Shown here one piece after another: positions 48,275 through 59,810 of a stretch of DNA of 64,000 nt. Every line of letters begins with the position of its first letter. Within the stretch, counting starts at the first letter, position 1. Origin of the DNA: Halocafeteria seosinensis (taxonomy: Eukaryota > Sar > Bigyra > Bicosoecida); the NCBI GenBank assembly GCA_001687465.1, contig LVLI01000072.1:1-64000 (forward strand). Reading direction: 5' to 3'. The position numbers and the translations under genes are program-made. Below the pieces are notes generated by a model. The model searched no databases. It had not been told where the DNA came from and saw only the letters and a program-made list of their open reading frames with translations.

Positions 48275-48918
48275 TTTCCGAGATATGAGGTGATAGGAAA
48301 TCATAGGTGGTCCAGTACATTGTGCTATTTTTCACCGTGTTGCGAACGCTACCTCATGGTATTGAAGCCGTAGCAGCTATGCTTCGTAGATTAATATACC
48401 TCTCATTCAGTACAGTCGTAGCCACTCCATTGGGGGGATGCGCTCAAAGGCGCTTATTTTTTTGAAAGAACTATACGATAAACCGTTTAATCTCAGGGTA
48501 GCGGATCTCGTCCCTTTTGTTGGGGATCTTCGGCTGCGCCTGAGCTGTCTGGTACAGAGAAGCAATTGCAGGATGTTGCGCAAGTGGTTGCATTTAGTAA
48601 TGCCCAATACAGTGTATGAGGAGAGGCGACTGGTGTGTATTCAACGAGGAGAGGCGTAGCCTACTGTGGTACTTACGACACAGTTGAAGCCGGATACACG
48701 CACCACCCCAAGATGAAGACGCGATCGGTGTCGTTCACACGGTCCAGGATTGTGTGAGGTATTTGGACGATAGTAAGAGGCTAGTAGTTTTCAATGAGTT
48801 GTTTGGTTTGGGAAACTTTCGCCTATGGAGTGTGGGAAAAGTAAAAAGCAAGACAGCAACATATAAAAGAACAAGCAACCGGCTTCTTATTCCATATCTT
48901 CGTGACCCTCAGAACACG
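48275..48918. other. Intergenic, 644 bp
   Basis: RAD50 3' region and the upstream region of the ankyrin kinase, both rightward. A 73-codon frame at 48438-48659 has no other support. No RNA gene recognised. Confidence 0.4.
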
Positions 48919-51106
48919 ATGGCCTTCGGTCTCTCCCAAGAAGAGAAAAACAGGCTCAAGAGGCTTGTCGGTAGCGATCCAGATCCTGTAGCCGTGGGAA
49001 AAGTGTTGGGAGAGCTGCCAGAAGGAGCATGCAACAGCATCAGTTTTGGCGACGTATGTAAAGGGATTTCTCTCCATGTCGGTTTTTCTTCAACCTCGTA
49101 AGATCGTAGGTGCGGGTCACCCCGACGAACCTTGAAAGAGCACAGTACCGGCTGCGTTAAATGTAGCGCATATTTCAGAATGGAATAACCTTGAATAATG
49201 TTTGCTGTTGATGCGTCCATTGCAGTCCCAGGACACACTGCTTCATTGCGCTGCGTTTCGCGGAAACAAGGAGATAGTGAGGATGCTTCTTCAGGAATTC
49301 GGCGCTGATCTTGGCGTCCTCAATGCAGTAAGCACTCGCAAAAACTGAGTTAGAATGCAAATTCACTGCTTACCCTTCTTGTGTGCCTTCTGCATTCCCA
49401 GCGTGAAGAATCGGCACTTCATGTCGCTTGCGAGGAAGGGCACTACGAAACAGCAATTATGCTTCTCAGAGACTTCGGTGCTGACGTCCATGCCGTTACA
49501 GAAGTATGACAAGCTTGAAAAATACGGAAATATACGAGTGGTGTACGTTTACGCATATCGCGTGTCTTGTACAGGGCAAATGGACTCCATTACACTGTGC
49601 GGCGAGTAGCGGGAATGTCCCTCTCGTGCGGGAGTTGTGCGCCAACTACGGGGCCAATACTGATGTTGATGCCAAGAATAATGTACGCATCTGAATTTTC
49701 ATAAGGGTCAACGCTAGACAGATGAAAACGAAGTTAGCCGTGCAGATGAACCGGACACCTCTCCATAAGGCGACATTCGAAGGGAAATATGATATCGTGA
49801 AAGTCCTGGCTGGAGAGTTCGTTGCGAATGTTCATGCGAAAACCAAGGTACATGATTCGTATTGCACATGCACTTGAGAACTTTCCTAATTTATTTAATC
49901 TCAATGCCATTCGAGAATGGGTATACGCCTTTGCAAAATGCATGCCAACATGGTCACATTGCCGTTGTCCGCCTATTGTTGAAAGAATTTGATGCTGCTC
50001 AAGATATTTATGAGGAAAACACTGTAAGACGCATGTTTGGCATATCCGATGGGTGTGCCTTTTTATGATTGGCTTTAATGCGTGTCACAGAAAGGACGGA
50101 ATGCGAAGGATGTCTCTACTGATGCAATTCGCCGTCTGATTGATCATTTTGAGAGCGGGGCAGACCCTGACGAAATTACTGACGAAGGCGAACTAGGTAA
50201 GGGCGTTGACTCAGCAGAATACGCGCCCAAGAAATTACAAAGTTCATTCTTTAGAAATCTTATGCACCAGAATCACGAATAACTAATGAGCTCAGGAAGA
50301 CGTACCTCGTAACGTTGACGGAATATCGGATCACTCCTCACGATCGTGACTGCTTAGGCCAGGGGACATTTGGAACCGTGTACAAAGTCTCCTACGAAGG
50401 TGAAACTCTAGCAGTAAAAGTTCCCTCGAGAAATGTGTCTTGTTTGGATGCCGCGAAGGAAGTGTACATGCACAGCACTCTGCATCATCCGAACATTCTA
50501 AAACTCCGAGGATACGCCGTGATTCGTAATAAGATATGCGGAGTGTATGACTTCTGCTCGAAAGGGAATCTTCGCAGGCTTTTGAACATGGGCGATCAAG
50601 TTACATTCCCATGGACGAAGAGACTGCACTATCTCTTGCAGGCGGCTAGAGCGGTTAAGTACCTCCACAATCAAGAGGCAGCGGTCCTGCACCGTGATCT
50701 GAAACCAGAAAACTTGCTGATTGACGAAGCAGATGACATAAAGGTGGCTGACTTCGGCCTCTCCAGATTTGCCCCTCATCCCACTAGTTTGTTGTCGCAA
50801 GGTGTGGGAACGCCGCAGTATACAGCTCCTGAGATTCACTCTGCTGAAGCGCATTATGACGAAAAGGTTGACGTGTTCTCGTTTGCAATGATGGTTTGCG
50901 AACTTTGCTCATTGAGAAGACCCTTCAAAGAGTACGCCAATTCTTTCCAGATTCATCGAGCCATCGTCGATGGAATACGGCCTTCAATACCGGAAGGAAT
51001 TTCAGGCGAGCTCGTGTCACTGATTACACAGGGGTGGTCCCACGATCCTCAGGAGCGCCCTTCATTTTCTAGAATAGTCTCTGTCCTTGAAAGCTTGAAT
51101 CGCTGA
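48919..51106 (+). CDS. Ankyrin-repeat protein kinase
   Basis: Model: exons 48919..49053, 49226..49327, 49402..49503, 49575..49682, 49746..49847, 49916..50023, 50091..50196, 50271..51106; 532 residues. Exons 2 to 6 each encode one ankyrin repeat of 34 or 36 residues (cores TLLHCAAFRGNKEIVRMLL, SALHVACEEGHYETAIMLL, TPLHCAASSGNVPLVREL, TPLHKATFEGKYDIVKVL, TPLQNACQHGHIAVVRLLL). All these introns are phase 0. The last two exons carry a linker and a complete kinase domain (about 275-530): glycine loop GQGTFGTVYK, lysine in LAVKVP, HRDLKPENLL, DFGLSRF, and GTPQYTAPE as the APE motif. The pattern (HRDLKPEN, GTPQYTAPE) fits a Ser/Thr kinase of the tyrosine-kinase-like group. The partner bound by the ankyrin repeats is unknown. 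Confidence 0.88.
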
Positions 51107-51588
51107 ACGCTTTTGTACAATTGTACTACATAAGTCCGAAACAAGTGAGGCCGTTGTGAGACAGCTCCAGCATCGACCCTGAGTTTATATTCTACTTCAT
51201 ATATGCTGTATTCTTTTAGCAATGAATTCGAGGGTTGGATTAAAGATAAAGTCCCATGCGGTCTTAATGCATTTTACATTGTATAGTTGTCACGACCACT
51301 TCATGCGCATGGACTTCAGCCGCGGTGATATGCCTTCCTTCCCCACAAAGTTAGCTAGTTCCCCCGTTTCTTACACATTTCGGTACGCCTCTGTCGTAAG
51401 TTATGTGCTTTCCTAGAGCGCCTTCCTCAAGAAGCGCATGCAAACACAGCCAGTGTTCCTCCGAAACCATCCTCTCACTGCCATGCGGAGATCATGAAAC
51501 TACTTAAAGAAACGGTAGCATTGCTATCGTCAGTAACACGTGCTCGACCGGCATCAACATGTGCTGAAGCTATACAGCTTAAGATGAG
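51107..51588. other. Intergenic, 482 bp
   Basis: Convergent 3' regions of the ankyrin kinase and the discoidin-like gene. No coding or RNA feature seen. Confidence 0.4.
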
Positions 51589-53235
51589 TTATTGACTTCT
51601 TCGGAAGTGGGGGCAAGATTCGATAACCGGGTTCCCCGGTATGACCCTTTCATGCTTCTGCCTGTAAGCTCTTCGAAAGCATGAGCCACACACGGGCAAC
51701 GTCCTCTTTCCCATGCGGGTTCTTGTTAAAGGGCAGGAACCATCTCCGGTCTTGGTGGAACCTCTACTAGCGCTAGGGTTGGGATTATTAGAAGGGCAAA
51801 ATACATCCATGGTGCCTGTGGGAGTCGAAGTGCGAGACGCAGTCCCAGAGTCGGTCACGGTGACCGTCGCTGTCGATGTGTGTGTAGGAGACGCGGAAGA
51901 CGCAACCCTCGGCGTTACACTTGGTGTTGGAGTTTTGCTAGTGCTTCCGGCTTCTGTGGGACTCCTGGTAGCACTGCGATTGGGAGTATCAGGAGAATGA
52001 GAAAATACATCTATGGTGCTTGTGGAAGTCGAAGTTCGAGACGCAGCCCCAGAGCCCGTCATAGTGACCGTTGCTGTCGATAAAGGAGACACGGAAGCCG
52101 TAACCCTCGGCGTTACACTTGGTGCTGGAGTTTTGCTAGGCGTGCTTGTTCCGGTCTTTGTGGGATTCCTAATAGCCCTGGGATTGGAAATATTAGGAGA
52201 ATGAGAAAATACGTCTATGGTCCCTGTGGGACTCCTCGTGGAACTAGGAGTTGGGCTGCTAGAGGATGAAGGGGTCGGTCCTCCATGGGTAATTGAGAAG
52301 ACTCCAACACTTTCCCTACGGTTCTTGGTAACTTCGAACTGATGCTCTTCATGAAGAAAGATCCAATTCTCTCCATCATCACTCCCATATAGTCTCCAGG
52401 AAATGGGATCTCTTGCTGGTCTATCATTAGCAGTAAACCATTCGTAGCCGTCGAACTTGTATTCGTTGCCATCACCTGCATCTGAAATTATCGAGGATTC
52501 TCCCTCCGAATTAGATTGATCGTCTGCGAAATTAAGATCCAGCCATTTGGTGTTTACATCATCCCGCAACTCTGGTGGAAGTTCTCTACGTCCACCTACT
52601 CTACTTCCATCAGCCGGATGTCTACCGCCTGGGTTCGTTATGTCGTTGCTCAGCAGCACTGCAATTTTATTTCTCATTAAATGGAATACCGACACTTGAA
52701 CACCGATGGCCGATCCGGGTTTTCTCTCATAAATAGTCCATTTAATGTACCGGAATTCCACCTCAATGCCGTAAGCCAATGGGACCAAATGACAGAGGGA
52801 AATCAACAGTAAGAGTAGTTTAAAAAGCAACGCCGTCATATGGATTCGACTCCAGCGCTCACTCCCTGCAGCTTTTCAGGGCTGGTACTCTCTCTACTTG
52901 AGATCCTTATCCAAAATCACGTAGCGTGTGTCTCTTCTTATGCGCTCATTTCTTCAAGTAAAATTTGCCTGCTATTTGTTTAGGCAGTCTGGCAGCTGAC
53001 GATTTCAAACAGAGCCAAATACCCATATTCGCTACGAAGTTCGCTTCTCGTCCTGCGGAATCTCCAATGCCCAACTGAGCAAAGCCACCGTGTGAGGACG
53101 TCACCCCGGAGTTCGAAAGCGAATTTGTATGTTCCAAGCAATTACCCTATTGCAGCACTTTGCTTACAGGTATTTTGTGTTCGGGGCATGCTAATTAGTT
53201 AAAGTCGTCACTTTCTTTAAGGTAACCAATGTATT
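51580..53235 (-). repeat. Segmental duplication, copy 1
   Basis: The discoidin-like gene and flanks can be aligned with 54090-55355. Coding parts are about 95% identical by eye. Weaker matches continue upstream of the start (GCA(A/G)CACTTTGCTTACAGG and the GTCA(C/T)TTTCTTT(A/G)AGG block). Both copies have the same orientation, so this is a tandem duplication. Confidence 0.75.
51589..52839 (-). CDS. Secreted discoidin-like protein with Ser/Thr/Pro tail
   Basis: A single exon of 416 residues. The signal peptide is MTALLFKLLLLLISLCHLVPL-AYG (residues 1-24). Residues about 26-180 resemble an F5/8 type C (discoidin) galactose-binding-like beta-sandwich: FRYIKWTIYE, QVSVFHLMRNKIAVLL, NTKWLDLNF, FDGYEWFTANDRPARDPISW, RLYGSDDGENWIFLHE. 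These end-motifs (W-x-LxGSDDGxxW) are typical for carbohydrate-binding members. A tail of about 165 residues follows (about 185-345), with about two and a half repeats of the unit SKTP(A/T)PSVTPRV...SRTSTxTxTIDVFSHSP. It is expected to be O-glycosylated. The last 70 residues are basic with several cysteines. There is no second membrane segment, so it is likely secreted or wall-bound. A damaged copy lies 2.5 kb to the right. The tail unit is closely similar to the stalk of Cys-rich gene B. Confidence 0.72.
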   Translation of the reverse strand: MTALLFKLLLLLISLCHLVPLAYGIEVEFRYIKWTIYERKPGSAIGVQVSVFHLMRNKIAVLLSNDITNPGGRHPADGSRVGGRRELPPELRDDVNTKWLDLNFADDQSNSEGESSIISDAGDGNEYKFDGYEWFTANDRPARDPISWRLYGSDDGENWIFLHEEHQFEVTKNRRESVGVFSITHGGPTPSSSSSPTPSSTRSPTGTIDVFSHSPNISNPRAIRNPTKTGTSTPSKTPAPSVTPRVTASVSPLSTATVTMTGSGAASRTSTSTSTIDVFSHSPDTPNRSATRSPTEAGSTSKTPTPSVTPRVASSASPTHTSTATVTVTDSGTASRTSTPTGTMDVFCPSNNPNPSASRGSTKTGDGSCPLTRTRMGKRTLPVCGSCFRRAYRQKHERVIPGNPVIESCPHFRRSQ

Positions 53236-53885
53236 TCATCCATATCTAGACAGGCAAGTTGTAGAGAACAGCCCCACTGTCACAGGGGGGATTTCGATTA
53301 TGAATCTAAAAATAAACAGAAACGTGCCCAGTCAGGGACTGACAACTCGTCCTATGTGTTCCCAAATGTATATTGTTACTACCCGATGAACAAGTGGAGC
53401 TATTTGATACGGGAGTTGTGTCTTGTGATGGGCTTCGGGGAAAACGCAATTATGTTCGCGAAGACTATTATAATTTTTGAAAAGATGGACGTATATTAAT
53501 TAAGCCAAATGGCTCTTCCTCTTTTAGGCTGTGACAAATGCAGCGATCTAGCATCTGTTGGACTCTAGCAGTACTGTGCATTGCAGCAATGCCGTTGCTG
53601 TGTATTCGCAAACTAGTCTGCGTGAAATGTTTTTTTGGTATTGTGTGAACTGAAGAGCCCACTTTGAATATGATCCACTGAATGGCACTGACATGCCTGC
53701 TATTTATAAGATCCGAACGAAACAGTTACTTTTTTCTATAATTGCATCCGATTGTTGTTGCCAATACCACCAGTTGTATCTCCTCGTGCATAACGTCTCG
53801 TCACCGAACTCTTCTCCAACGGCACTTGCTAAAGGTGCATACAGTTGGTGTCGCGATTTCTCCTAAGTTTCCGACGTAGCAACCA
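52840..53885. other. Intergenic, 1 kb
   Basis: Promoter region of the discoidin-like gene, including the weakly conserved upstream part of the duplicated segment (to about 53235). Beyond that, to 53885, I see nothing but short chance frames. Confidence 0.4.
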
Positions 53886-54032
53886 TGCTGTGTTCCCTCA
53901 CGGCGCATGTCAGCAAGGCTGCAGGAACAGCGGGCCCGTCGCTGCTTAACACGGGCGCATACCGCTCCTCGTTAAGAGGATGCGGTCAACTAGCCGGCCG
54001 GTGGGCTATCTGTCACATTTGTGTGTGTGACC
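53886..54032 (+). repeat. Dispersed repeat, copy 2 (long form, 147 bp)
   Basis: This shares the full length, including 41 bp of upstream sequence (TGCTGTGTTCCCTCACGGCG...), with copy 3 at 60309-60454. The core (53927-54032) matches copy 1. The reading frame through the core, LLNTGAYRSSLRGC.QL, is open here from an ATG at 53885. The element ends about 60 bp before the duplicated discoidin-like pseudogene segment begins. Confidence 0.85.
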
Positions 54033-54089
54033 ATGACTCATCCCTAAGCTTCAATATTCGAGGAGTCCAGCACCAGCACTATGCCTTAC

Positions 54090-55355
54090 GAGATGAGTTA
54101 TTGAGTACTTCGGGAGTGAGAGGCTCACTGAGAGCAAGGTCCGATAATCGGGCTTCCCGTCAGTGCTCCTTGGTGCTTCTGCCTGTAGATTCTCCGAAAG
54201 CAGGAGCCGCACACGGGCAACGCCCTTTCTCCCACACGCCTTTCAGAAACGGACTATACATCCACTGTCTCTGTGGGACTTCTACTACACTCCTGGTAAC
54301 ACTGGCATTGGGAGTATCAGGAGAATGAAAAAATACATCTATAGTGCTTGGGGGAGTCGAAGTGCGAGACGCAGTTCCAGAGCCCGTCATAGTGACCGTT
54401 GCTGTCGATATGTGTACCGGTAAAGGAGACGCGGAAGCCGTAACGCTCGGTGTTACACTTGTTGTTGGAGTTTTGCTAGGCGTGCTTGTTCCGATCTTTG
54501 TGGGACTCCTAATATCCCTGGGATTGGAAATATTTTCCCTACGGTTCTTGGTAACTTCGAACTGATGCTCTTCATGAAGAAACATCCAATTCTCTCCATC
54601 ATCACTCCCATACAGTCTCCAGGAAATGGGATCTCTTGCTGGTCTATCATTAGCAGTAAACCATTCGTAGCCGTCGAACTTGTATTCGTTGCCATCACCT
54701 GCATCTGAAATTATCGAGGATTCTCCCTCCGAATTAGATTGATCGTCTGCGAAATTAAGATCCAGCCATTTGGTGTTTACATCATCCCGCAACTCTGACG
54801 GAAGTTCTTTATCTCCAGCCGGATGTCTACCGCCTGGGTTCGTTATGTCGTTGCTCAGCAGCACCGCAATTCAATTTCTCATTAAATGGAATACCGACAC
54901 TTGAACACAAGATCTGCCATTGCATGTGTCACTCACACCAGGTCTTCTCTCATAAATAGTCCATTTGATGTACCGGAATTTCACATCAAAGCCGTAAGCC
55001 AATGGGGCCAAATGACAGAGGCCCCGGTAACATCATAACCCCAGCTCCAACGTTCAACGTGCGGGTTTGCTCCTCTCCTTTATGCGCAGCAGACTGTGGA
55101 AACGTTCATTAGAATGAAATTGACTTAGTGTTTAGGAAGTCAACTATTTCAACAAAACGGAACAAACAATCACTTCCAATCCTCCGATAATCGATCGGTG
55201 CGGAATAAAACCGCCACTGGAAGGACGCGGAGTTCGGAATTCAATTGGCGGATACCAAGCAAGAAGCCTACTGCAACACTTTGCTTACAGGAACTTGGTG
55301 AGTGGGACCTGCGATTTGGTTGAGGCAGTCATTTTCTTTGAGGAGACCTGTGTAT
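54090..55355 (-). repeat. Segmental duplication, copy 2
   Basis: The counterpart of 51580-53235, shortened in the Ser/Thr tail (one repeat unit is missing) and at the 5' end, where the signal-peptide segment is gone. Limits are approximate. Confidence 0.7.
54160..55025 (-). pseudogene. Decayed copy of the discoidin-like gene
   Basis: The sequence parallels the gene at 51589-52839. Two substitutions at 54871-54873 turn a Lys codon into TGA (..MRN-stop-IAVLL..). Near 54910-54945 the sequence is replaced by an unrelated stretch. The region encoding the signal peptide is missing: homology stops at about 55025. The remaining frame (54160-54864, 234 residues) has no ATG at its start and no export signal. 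It retains the end-motifs NTKWLDLNF, FDGYEWFTANDR, LYGSDDGENW and a shorter Ser/Thr tail. Close identity with the intact copy implies a recent duplication followed by loss. Confidence 0.75.
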
Positions 55356-55472
55356 TGTACAATTGTACCTATACAGTATACACTGTGCAGTGCAACAGTG
55401 CAATTTGGCAGTGTGCGAATCTACACGATCGAAGAAAAAGCAGAAATGCGTGCAGCGAAAGTATTAATCTTG
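55026..55472. other. Intergenic, 447 bp
   Basis: Diverged 5' flank of the pseudogene and the 3' region of the acyl-CoA dehydrogenase gene. No gene seen. Confidence 0.4.
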
Positions 55473-57265
55473 CTAAATTGTTCGGGCAATAAGCTCCTTC
55501 ATTATCTCGTTACTCCCTCCGTAAATTGTCTGCACTCTGGCATCTTGATAGGCTCGGCACACAGGATGTTCAGCCATATATCCCATACCACCATGTAGTT
55601 GAACAGCATGCCCAGCTATCTGCAGAAAGCATACACGTAACACAAACTGGAAGCAAAATTCATATTCGATACTTCTTACCTCATTCTGGAGATCAGAGCA
55701 CCAGTATTTGGCCATGCTAGCCGACTGAGGATCTAGTTTTCCTTGTGAGTGCAGATCTATACAGGTGTCTACAAAACTTCTGGCAACAGCAATTTGGGTC
55801 TTCATCTCTGCCATCCTATGCCGAATAGCTTGTAGCTTATGAAGCGTTTTGCCGAAAGCATTTCTCTGCCTAACCCATTCACGTGTAGTTTCATAGAGTG
55901 CTTCGGCACTCGAAACAGCAATATCCTGTCAGGAAGAGGAAGCCAATCATTTGAGTGAAAACTACAGGAAGAAAAATGTGTAAACCATCATAGCTCAACT
56001 TACGGCGATCAAGAGTCTTTCTTGAGGCAATTCGTTCATGAGCATGTAAAATCCCTCGTCTTTGTTGCCCAACATATCTGCTTCCGATAATTCAACTGAA
56101 TCGAAAAAGAGCTCTGCTGTATCTTGTGCCTGCAAGCAGAGCTCCATGATTCACCCTTCGAGAACATAGAAATAGTGTCAGTCCTTACCTTCATGCCCAT
56201 TTTCTTCAGATTTTTGCCTTTATCAAATCCCTTCATACCATCCTCTACCAAAAATAAGCTGAATCCGTGAGCTCCTTTTTCAGGAGAGGTTTTGGCGACT
56301 ACAATAACGACGTCGGAATGGATCCCGTTCGATATATAAGTCTTGGAGCCGTTGAGAATAAATTCTGCGGTGGTTTTGTCACCCTGAAATCTACATCGCG
56401 CATTGTACAAGAGAATTCACGCAACATACTATCTCCATCTTGTTTGGCAGAGGTTTCTAGGTTCTGTAGGTCACTCCCAGCTCCGGGCTCAGTCATAGCA
56501 ATGGCGCCAATGAATTCACCGCTAATAAGCTTAGGCAGGTACTTTGCTTTCTGTTCCTGACTTCCATATTTCGCAATGTATGGGAGCACAATGTCACTGT
56601 AAATTTTCGATATTGCACCCATCTACTCATGCTCAGAAATTGTAGCACCAAGGTGGGAATCAGTACGACATACCTGTGGATCGTAAATCCTGGACCCGAG
56701 CAATAAGAATAGCTCTGCTCTTCCCACATGATGGCGGCGTATTTGACGTCGGCTTCCGCGCCTCCGTACTCTGCGTCGTTGCAATTGCTTTTAAAGGATA
56801 TTATAAGAATCTTCGTCCTCCCTTCCCCTATATAAAGGAGCTTACCTTCGGGCATCGTCAGTCCTAATAACTGATTGCTTCCCGCGTCCTCCCATACCGA
56901 GCGAGGTACCATTCCTTGCTCTTCCCAATCATCATGGTACGGCACCGCCTGCGTGCGCACATTGCTTCAATTAAATTCGAGAAGTTCCAGGGCATCCTCC
57001 ACAGGAAAAAGAGAGAGGCTCTCTTGGTGTGTGTATATAACGACGTCGCACAGGCACCACTTCCATTCCATACCTTATTCTGCCACCATTTTCGGACGGT
57101 ATCTCTGAACATATCATGCTCCTCGTTGAAAATACGGCGTGTCCCCGTATCCGTCAGCCGCTCTGCTTGCTGCACCTCGGGCCGGAAAGTGCTCATGGAC
57201 TTGACGGAAAGCTGTGAAAAGCCTCGGAACGCGCGAGGGAAGCGCACAGCATGTTGGGAGAGCAT
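55473..57265 (-). CDS. ACADL: Acyl-CoA dehydrogenase, long-chain type
   Basis: Model: exons 57265..57074, 56948..56846, 56770..56674, 56596..56430, 56364..56189, 56129..56004, 55925..55680, 55619..55473; 417 residues. The enzyme oxidises acyl-CoA to trans-2-enoyl-CoA, passing electrons from FAD to ETF. The N-terminus (MLSQHAVRFPRAFRGFSQLS) looks like a mitochondrial presequence. Family signatures are AIAMTEPGAGSDLQ, FILNGSKTYISNG, VIVVAKT, AQDTAELFFDSVEL, NELPQERLLIA, RQRNAFGKTLHKLQAIRHRM and QLHGGMGYMAEHPVCRAYQD, ending IYGGSNEIMKELIARTI. The NELPQERL segment places the catalytic glutamate where the long-chain and isovaleryl class has it. The usual medium/short-chain Glu is replaced by Gly in YGGSNE. 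The end closely resembles vertebrate ACADL. Splicing between exons 4 and 5 is only in phase with the CCGCAG acceptor at 56367-56365. Confidence 0.92.
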
Positions 57266-58312
57266 AGTTATTATATTTACTATGCACGCGCAGTTGAGAT
57301 ACGACACAACCAAATACAAGTGGCTTCGGGGCTGTAGTCTACAGCCTGTAGTGAGCCCGTTACTGTATGGATCATAGGAGGGCTTGTGAAGACCGGGGAG
57401 GGCACCAGCCGCGAGGAAGTGTTAAGTACAGCACAAGTTAAGCGTTCTTGCCAAACTACCGACGCCATGCCTCGAGCTTTCCTCATGGTTGCATACACCT
57501 CGGAAATACATTGTACGTCTTGATGTCCCGAGCACTGCCTGGCTTCCAGATGTCACATGTGTGTGTATCCTTTGGTGCTTGAAGAAGTGCCAAAACCGAC
57601 GCTGAAGGAGTAAATACCTGGTTTTGTCTGATCGTTGCACAGCTTTCTATCTCCTGAGCAGAAGCAGTCAAATTCTTAGTTCCCGAGGGTCGGACACAGA
57701 GGGAAGTCGCACCGTCCTTGTCTTTTATTGACACCCAGCGAATTTCAGGAAATGCCTCAAAGTTCTTTTGCCGCCGACACGGAGGTCTCACGGTGACGAT
57801 CGGTTTCCGCCACTACAAACTAGGAACGATACCTTACGGAGCAGGATTGTGAACGACTCACCGCCCATCCACAACTGCGTCATTAAGTAGCTATGAACAA
57901 ATTAAATATTGGGTCCATGAGCGTTCTCTTGGGGCCAGTACTGTCGACTGCAACGTACACGAAAAGTACTGAGTAGACGAGGAAGAAGAAAACGTCCTGT
58001 CTATGCTGACATTTCTGGGTACCTTTGGCAAGGTGAACTTCTGCGAGTTCGCAAGTGGCTAAGATCTGTTAACTTCCCTGTTTTCAAACCTAGGTAAATT
58101 TGCTGCAGCTGTAAAGCTAAACTGGTATGGTTGAGTCCATGATCTTGCACAGGGCGATAAGAAATCGAGTTTGCGCCCGCTCCTCTGTCGTATAGACCCC
58201 TCGAGATATCGCGGAACCCACCACGGAGAGCCGTTTCTGAGAAGGATGTGCCGGTGCGTAGAACTGATATGGAGAATAGAAGCTGGTATCAAATATCTGA
58301 ATGTTGCATTTC
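57266..58312. other. Intergenic, 1 kb
   Basis: ACADL 5' region and the 3' region of the four-TM protein gene, both leftward. A minus-strand frame at 57791-57620 has a somewhat protein-like stretch (FPEIRWVSIKDKDGATSLCV) before a weak GT site, but no start codon or partner exon was found. I do not call a gene. Confidence 0.4.
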
Positions 58313-59355
58313 TCAGTCGGTGTGTCGGTGGTCGCTGTCAATTTTTCTCTTGGGTGCCGCGAAGGCGGAACGCGTCACATTCGGCGTTCCTGTCAGCAGC
58401 TGTTTAATTATTTGTAGCCATGTATCTTTGGTGTCAGCAGTATTAGCAAGTACCGGATCTGCAGTGGTATTAGGAAGTACCGGATCTGCGACCTCATTCT
58501 CCGGGGTTGCCCACGCCTGTCTCCGTGTGCGTCCATGGGCACGGACGTCCGTATAAACAGGTTTCCTTTCGCTGTCATGATTGGAGTTTGGCGGTCTTTC
58601 GCTTCCAAAGCCCTCTTCAACTTCCGCTAACTTTGAAACATGTCTTCGTATTTCCTGTAGCAAGACTTAAGTTGACGCAGTCATTGGCGGGGGCGGCCAC
58701 TTCTGAGATCAACTTACGCGATGATAGTCCCCTTTCCTGCTATTAAGGTACACTAAAGCAACGAATATAAGGATTTCGGTCACTGTCAAGCCCGTCGGCC
58801 ATAGGAGCGCCTGTCCAAACATGGGCATCATTACGGCAGCGAGTAGTCCCCCTTCAAGAAATAACAAGGCACCGGTGATCCACTCTGCACGGGAGAGCAT
58901 TGCGGTGAATATAGCCTGTTCGACCTCGTCAAGGATGAAACTGGTCATCTTTCTTCTCATATTTGTGTAGTGCGTCTTCGACTACACCCAAGCCTCGATG
59001 CATTACGACATCCATCCACGTCTGCAGATTGCCCCACATAAGAATTCACGTACAGTAGATGCCTCAGCCTCCAGAGGACCAAACATACCTCGATGAGCGT
59101 ACTGATCTTCTTCAGTGTGACGAGGGAAAAGATGATTGTCCCCAAAAAAATCGCGACGGAGCAGGCTATGTACCAGTCTCTGTATTCTTCGGGTGGCGGC
59201 CAATCCTGTATGGCATCGAAACCCAACAATAACGTTTCAGCTCCAAACGCTACTGCGAATAATAAAAACCAAATCGTTTGTCCATAGAGAAGCACTACAC
59301 ACTGTACGAAGCAGTGCAAGTTGTACACTGATGCGACGTACTGCGATGGAGCCAT
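58313..59355 (-). CDS. Four-TM membrane protein, unknown function
   Basis: Model: exons 59355..59089, 58981..58718, 58654..58313; 290 residues, all introns phase 0. Two hydrophobic helices lie in exon 1 (CFVQCVVLLYGQTIWFLLFAV and WYIACSVAIFLGTIIFSLVTL), separated by an acidic loop (DAIQDWPPPEEYRDW). Two more lie in exon 2 (WITGALLFLEGGLLAAVMMP and VTEILIFVALVYLN). Exon 3 encodes a hydrophilic tail of about 115 residues, rich in Pro, Thr and Asn with a degenerate tandem ADPVL(P/A)NT(T/A). No family is recognised; the topology suits a tetraspan protein of an internal membrane. Exon 2 uses a GTGTAG acceptor; an alternative CTGCAG acceptor would end the protein after about 35 more residues, so the join is not certain. 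Confidence 0.6.
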
Positions 59356-59755
59356 AGTGTTCGTTTCAAGGGGATAAAGAGTCCCGCCCAATCAGTCCGA
59401 TAACGCGGCGCTGGACGCGTGCGAGAGAAGGGCAGCATAGCAAATAATGATACGAGTGCAATTCTTAGTAGCAAGAGGGCAAGAGGGGGGGAGCAATGTC
59501 GGAGATGGTGCAATAACTTGTTTGATGCCGGGGGTCACATGGTCGCAGGCGTGTCGCATCATGATTCATGACTCACATTGTCGCATGTGAGCTTATTTCT
59601 TTTTTTTTGCTAATAATATTGTATATTCATGAGGTTGAAGGGAATCAGAATACCTAAAATTACTCCCCCAGCGAGTCCGGACGCCCCACATGTGAGTTAT
59701 ATCCTATGGAATTCTACAGACCCCTCCTGACTGGTGGGGTCACATGGTCGCATGT

Positions 59756-59787
59756 TGGGCTATCTGTCACATTTGTGTGTGTGTGTG
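59756..59787 (+). repeat. Fragment of the dispersed repeat
   Basis: TGGGCTATCTGTCACATTTGTGTG and the following TG run match the 3' end of the 105-bp core. The upstream part is replaced by other sequence, so this is a truncated copy. Confidence 0.65.
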
Positions 59788-59810
59788 GTACAACAGGAAA
59801 CCACCTCACC

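Noticed and set aside
56189-56430. Apparent frameshift in the acyl-CoA dehydrogenase between KQDGD and FILNGSK
   Set aside because: It is resolved by using the CCGCAG acceptor 19 nt further downstream. This gives a normal 65-nt intron, correct phase and the expected family sequence.
57620-57791. Possible exon FPEIRWVSIKDKDGATSLCV on the minus strand
   Set aside because: It has protein-like composition, but no ATG, a weak donor and no partner exons in phase were found in the 1-kb gap.
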